10,139 nt of DNA from Neolecta irregularis DAH-3 (Eukaryota > Ascomycota > Neolectomycetes > Neolectales > Neolectaceae): NCBI GenBank assembly GCA_001929475.1, contig LXFE01000753.1:1-10139 (forward strand). Direction: 5' to 3'. Made by a program: the position numbers and the translations under genes. Under the pieces are notes generated by a model. That model made no database searches. It saw only the letters and a program-made list of their open reading frames with translations, and was not told where the DNA came from. Position 1 is the first letter of the stretch. Every line of letters starts with the position of its first letter. This document shows positions 6,039 through 10,139 of this stretch, piece after piece.

Positions 6039-8892
6039 ATGTCCGTTCCAGATCGTGCCGCGCGGACTCCGTTTTCACGAATCCAATCTCTCGGAAGAAC
6101 TATTGCAACTGGAATATCTGCGCCAGTTTCAGGTTCAGGACAGTCTACTTCGTCGATATTTACCCCGGATCCACCTCGAACAGCACATCCTCACACAATA
6201 ATATCGAGTCGCGTTAACAGGTTCGCGATTAAATATGACGTGAATGCGCCTATAGCTGCGATAGCCGCAGATCCAGAATACGAGCGGGTCGTTGTGGCAG
6301 GAAGAGAAGGTGACTTGCGGTAAGAAATGGCTGCTAAACATCAAAGTTCTCAAAATTCTTCGTGTTTCATCATTCGCAATTACTGAAGACTTGAATCTCA
6401 GGTCCACCTTACAGCGCAGTCTCAATTACGCAGCAAACGACGTCAAGTGGGGAAACAATGGCATGAATCAATGAATATGCCTACATTAACTGCAAAGCCA
6501 CCAAGAACAACATTGCAACTGCAGCAGTAAATGGATCAATTGTTATTTGGGACGCAAATCGAGGAAGACTTGACCGTGTCATTCAAGAACATAAAAGAGC
6601 CGTCAACCGGCTGACATTCAGTCCCAACAATGGAAACTGGCTTGTAAGTGCATCTCAAGATGGAACTATGAGGCTGTGGGTATACCAGATCCTATCTAGA
6701 CATTTACAAAACAACAGGATCTGCGAGACTCTTCGGGATCTGCCCAAATCACCATGGAAGGCAAGGCAGATGCGGTTCGTGATATCACTTTCAATGCAGC
6801 AAACGCTACTGAACTTGCTGCTTCTTTTGAAAATGGCGTCATTCAGGTACTTTTCATCATACAAATTATACTAATACCAAGCGCTGGGATATTCGCCGTC
6901 CGAAAATATACGGTCTTAAACTGAATGCTCATAATGGTATTGCACTCTCTGTTGACTGGCATCCAGACGGCAAGCATCTTGCTAGTGGAGGACGCGATAA
7001 ACAGATTAAAATATGGAATTTTCATTCAGATAATCGTAAACCTCAGCAGACATTACAAACCATGGCTCCAGTGGTCCGGGTTCTTTGGAGACCTAGTGAA
7101 GGTACAACAGAACTCGCATCATGTTCTTTGCAGTCTTTCAATGCCATTCAAATTTGGAACCTCAAACGGCCATATGTACCTAGTCGATTGCTGGATGAGC
7201 ACGACAATGTTGCCACAGGTAAGCTTTTGCAACCACGGGGCTAATAAAAAGGGATTGTCTGGAACAATGAAGACGTACTGTGGTCCAGTTCCAAAGATAA
7301 AACATTTGTCAGACATGATATCCGAACAGCTTCCAGGCCTCTGACTAATTTGCCGCCTTCAGCAGTAGCCTGGAGTCCTCGAGGAGAGTTGTTTTATACT
7401 ACTGATCTGAGAAAGACGACTCGTTCGCATGTACATTTTGACAGTAGTGCTCCACTCGAAGACGATCCTCCAAGCCAAGAAAGCCGCAGGGGAATTTTTT
7501 TCAATCCTGCAAGAGCAACTACACCGGTTTCAACAGCTAACATACCCTTCGATGTTCATATTCCACAGCATTTGACAACCTTTATAAGTTTTCCGTCAAC
7601 TTCTACTTCAAAGTTTGATATACTTGCCAAAATTTATGTCACTACATGCGATGAAAGTATGTCTTTTTCCGAGGCATGTAAGTGGAACTCGCAAGCTGCG
7701 TTGCGTATCCGTGATTATCGAACGAGTCAGACCTGGACGATACTGATGCAAATTTACACTTGGTTTGAGGACGATATCCATTCTGCCAGATTAAAACGCA
7801 CAGAAAAAAGCACCAATCAGAAATCTGTACAATTACCTGACCAAGATCATTCAGGCCAAGCCCAAAATGAAAGTATCTTAGATACCAGAATAACTTCTCC
7901 CTCCTCCATCAGTCCACGAATTCAAATAGAGCAGCCACATCGACGGTATATCTCATCATCAGAAAAGCCATGTATACTTTTCGAAGATATATCAGACCTT
8001 TCAAGTACATCTGAAAAATCAGAGAGTCCGATACAGCAGCATGCACTTGCACGAACTGCTTCTCCTATGCGCAAGTTATCCACTAATGATACTGGGTCGC
8101 CGCGATCTCCATACCCGGATCCCGTCATCACACAGACATATAACTCACAACATCGAGGCTGTCCAGAGAGCTACGAGTCCAGCAGGAGCGGAAGTACACA
8201 GGACCATTCAACAGAAAGCGCAAGAGATACCGAAGGCGAGGTTACAGAAGTTCATGATCGTATGAAAGATAGTCTTATCACTGTTCGTCCCGCTACCGGC
8301 TTATCTGGAGCCAGTACCCTTCTAGCTAAGCCTCAATATGTTCAGCCAGTACTCGAACCTACTTGGACGTTCAAAGCTGTATTTCGTCAGCTTTTCGATT
8401 ATTATATTTTACTTGGAGATGTGCAAATGGCTGCAACCTTGTCCCTTTTAATTGGTGATGACATTGAATTGCCTGCTGAGCAAGTTCGTCAGTTGATTTC
8501 AGGATACATTGGTATACCATTGAAATCATCCATCTCCATAACACTTGTTAGAACTTTTACACCGGCAGGAGCTGTATGTTACTGCGGCCGAGATTTTCAA
8601 TTCAACATCAATCAATGAGATTCGTGAACTTGGCCAAGGAGATATGACGATACCTTTATCCTGCGAACGATGTCAAAAACCTGTGGTTGCGACCAAAATA
8701 GTAAACGAATTGTGGTACTGTGCAAGATGTCGAACAAAACTATCTGTCTGCTCTATATGCCACCTACCAATTAAAGGACGTAGTTTTTGGTGTCAAAAAT
8801 GTAATCATGGGGGTCATCTCACTTGTGTCGAAAAGTGGAAATTGGAGTGTGATGAAAAATATTGTGCAACTGGCTGTGGATGTCGTTGTTAG
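6039..8892 (+). CDS. GATOR2/SEACAT subunit WDR24 (Sea2/Rtc1), seven exons
   Basis: WDR24 is a core GATOR2 (yeast SEACAT) subunit acting at the lysosome or vacuole to relieve GATOR1 inhibition of TORC1 when amino acids are present. Exons are 6039-6309, 6347-6460, 6498-6679, 6718-6846, 6882-7218, 7252-8511 and 8552-8892, giving 877 residues (human 790). Introns are 33-40 nt; intron 2 (6461-6497) uses a GC donor. A WD40 propeller spans roughly 60-400: VVVAGRE, NNIATAAVNGSIVIWD, HKRAVNRLTFSP, SASQDGTMRLW, SFENGVIQ-RWDIRRP, HNGIALSVDWHPDGK and SGGRDKQIKIWN. A Ser-rich, low-complexity linker covers about 480-680. A helical segment follows with LLGDVQMAATLSLLIGDD. The C-terminal zinc domain (about 804-877) keeps its Cys/His series: CERC, WYCARC, CSIC, WCQKCNHGGH and CATGCGCRC. 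Both the GDVQMA and CNHGGH blocks match human WDR24 closely. Confidence 0.93.
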
Positions 8893-9065
8893 TATTTTGC
8901 GGTTTTTCAATCAGGGATTTTTCGGGCGGTTTAATGAGATAATAGTAATGCCAAGTTTGGGTCAGTAGCATCCGAGATTGAAAACTCTGCACAGATTCCA
9001 TAATCCATGTCATTGTTTCTATAAACACACATGATAATGTTGCAGAACCAATAAATCCACAAACT
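8893..9065. other. convergent intergenic gap
   Basis: A 173-bp gap separates the stop codons of WDR24 (plus) and ubiquitin-eL40 (minus) and must hold both 3' ends. No ORF, hairpin of note or RNA gene is seen. Confidence 0.5.
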
Positions 9066-9635
<570 letters not shown>

Positions 9636-9860
9636 TGGGTGATAAAGCAATTGGCAATCGAGATTTGGTGGTGAGGCCGCTACAGTTTACACCCCACCGT
9701 GACTGGCAGAAATGACCCTTAAATTCCCTTTTGGGGCAACAAGTGAGCCACAATCATGCAACTAGCCGGGAGCAACACACCGGTGCAATAAAGGGTTCTC
9801 TGATATTGTAACTCGACAGTACTGGTTTGGTAACGGGGCTCCAAAAAGAACGGGGGATGC
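9636..9860. promoter_or_regulatory. divergent promoter region of ubiquitin-eL40 and initiator tRNA
   Basis: This is the shared upstream region of the minus-strand ubiquitin-eL40 gene and the plus-strand tRNA gene. It contains GCCGCTA at 9676-9682, which recurs upstream of eS19. No other element is recognised and no ORF is present. Confidence 0.4.
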
Positions 9861-9876
9861 TGTGTTATATAACACA
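9861..9876 (+). promoter_or_regulatory. 16-bp palindrome holding a TATA-like element upstream of the tRNA
   Basis: TGTGTTATATAACACA is a perfect palindrome. Its centre TTATATAA lies 31-38 bp before the first base of the tRNA. Fission yeast and plant tRNA genes use a TATA element at about this distance for TFIIIB binding, so a Pol III role is reasonable. The symmetry itself is unexplained. Confidence 0.5.
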
Positions 9877-9902
9877 ACAGAATACCTTTTATGTTTCATC
9901 TT

Positions 9903-9975
9903 TGCGACATGGACAAGTGGTTAAGTCGTCGGGCTCATAACCCGAAGGTCGCTGGATCGAAACCAGTTGTCGCAA
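9903..9975 (+). tRNA. initiator tRNA-Met (CAT anticodon)
   Basis: A 73-base cloverleaf without intron. The acceptor stem TGCGACA/TGTCGCA pairs perfectly over 7 bp. The D stem is GAC/GTC. The anticodon stem TCGGG/CCCGA carries CTCATAA with CAT at 9936-9938. The T stem is GCTGG/CCAGT, and the discriminator is A at 9975. Initiator identity rests on the T loop ATCGAAA (A54 and A60 instead of T54 and a pyrimidine) and the three G:C pairs (29-31 with 39-41). The first pair is T1:A72 rather than the usual A1:T72. Internal A and B boxes are present, the latter as GGATCGAAACC. Confidence 0.93.
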
Positions 9976-9978
9976 TTG

Positions 9979-9982
9979 TTTT
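9979..9982 (+). terminator. Pol III terminator (TTTT)
   Basis: A run of four T residues starts four bases after the tRNA discriminator base, the minimal signal for RNA polymerase III termination. Confidence 0.7.
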
Positions 9983-10074
9983 ATTGATAGAGAATACTAT
10001 TCAATATAATAGCTATTGACTGAGAATATCCATTTTGAACTCTATATTATCAGTCTGAAACGCTATTTTATTTA

Positions 10075-10139
10075 GGCTGCGTTTGGTTCGCACTAAATTT
10101 CATAAAATGTGGCTTTCAACAAATTGGAATTTCAGGCGC
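10075..10139. mobile_element. possible terminal repeat of a DNA transposon, cut by the window end
   Basis: GGCTGCGTTTGGTTCGC at 10075-10091 follows TTA and resembles the GGGTGCGTTTGGTT-type ends seen on many hAT and PIF/Harbinger-like MITEs. The remaining sequence is AT-rich with ATTTCAT and AATTTCAG pieces. The partner end lies outside the window, so this is a suggestion only. Confidence 0.3.

Noticed and set aside
6402-6418. A GT...ACAG segment in WDR24 exon 2 as an additional intron
   Set aside because: It is far too short, and the unspliced reading keeps the 16-residue spacing seen in human WDR24 between LNLR and the next Trp.
9903-9975. Elongator tRNA-Met or tRNA-Ile
   Set aside because: A54/A60 in the T loop and the GGG/CCC anticodon stem are initiator hallmarks, and the anticodon is CAT in a clean fold.

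Overview
This window looks like a gene-dense piece of a fungal nuclear genome. The evidence is the fungal-type IMP dehydrogenase (catalytic loop SACITQ, long flap insertion), many spliceosomal introns with fungal-style branch sites, and small intergenic gaps. The lineage cannot be fixed from the sequence; an early-diverging fungus is a guess. I place 24 introns: 23 are only 33-46 nt and one is 163 nt. Because of this, most genes appear only as fragments until they are spliced by eye.

Layout: 1-686 is non-coding, with an imperfect foldback repeat (239-385) and the probable right end of a pogo/Tigger-like DNA transposon (451-598). IMP dehydrogenase follows (+, 687-2621). Its single long intron appears to carry a C/D-box snoRNA of the snR54 type. 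Next are Pelota/Dom34 (+, 2719-4004) and, converging on it with 12 nt between stop codons, a Tim17/22/23-family membrane protein (-, 4017-4635). An elongin-B-like ubiquitin-fold protein (+, 4681-5071) diverges from that gene across 45 bp. Then come ribosomal protein eS19 (+, 5263-5792) and the GATOR2/SEACAT subunit WDR24/Sea2 (+, 6039-8892). A complete ubiquitin-eL40 fusion gene lies on the minus strand (9066-9635); it is split into six small exons and is invisible as an open reading frame. An initiator tRNA-Met (+, 9903-9975) with a TATA-like palindrome upstream follows, and the window ends in what may be the start of another transposon (from 10075).

Most of the genes serve translation or its control: eS19, ubiquitin-eL40, initiator tRNA, Pelota (rescue of stalled ribosomes), a putative rRNA-methylation guide snoRNA, guanine nucleotide synthesis, and the TORC1 nutrient-signalling subunit WDR24. 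These are ordinary housekeeping genes in separate transcription units, so no joint system is implied. The most interesting points are the snoRNA in the IMPDH intron, the ubiquitin gene whose start codon is split by an intron, an 11-nt microexon, a start codon alone in its coding exon, and two GC-AG mini-introns.
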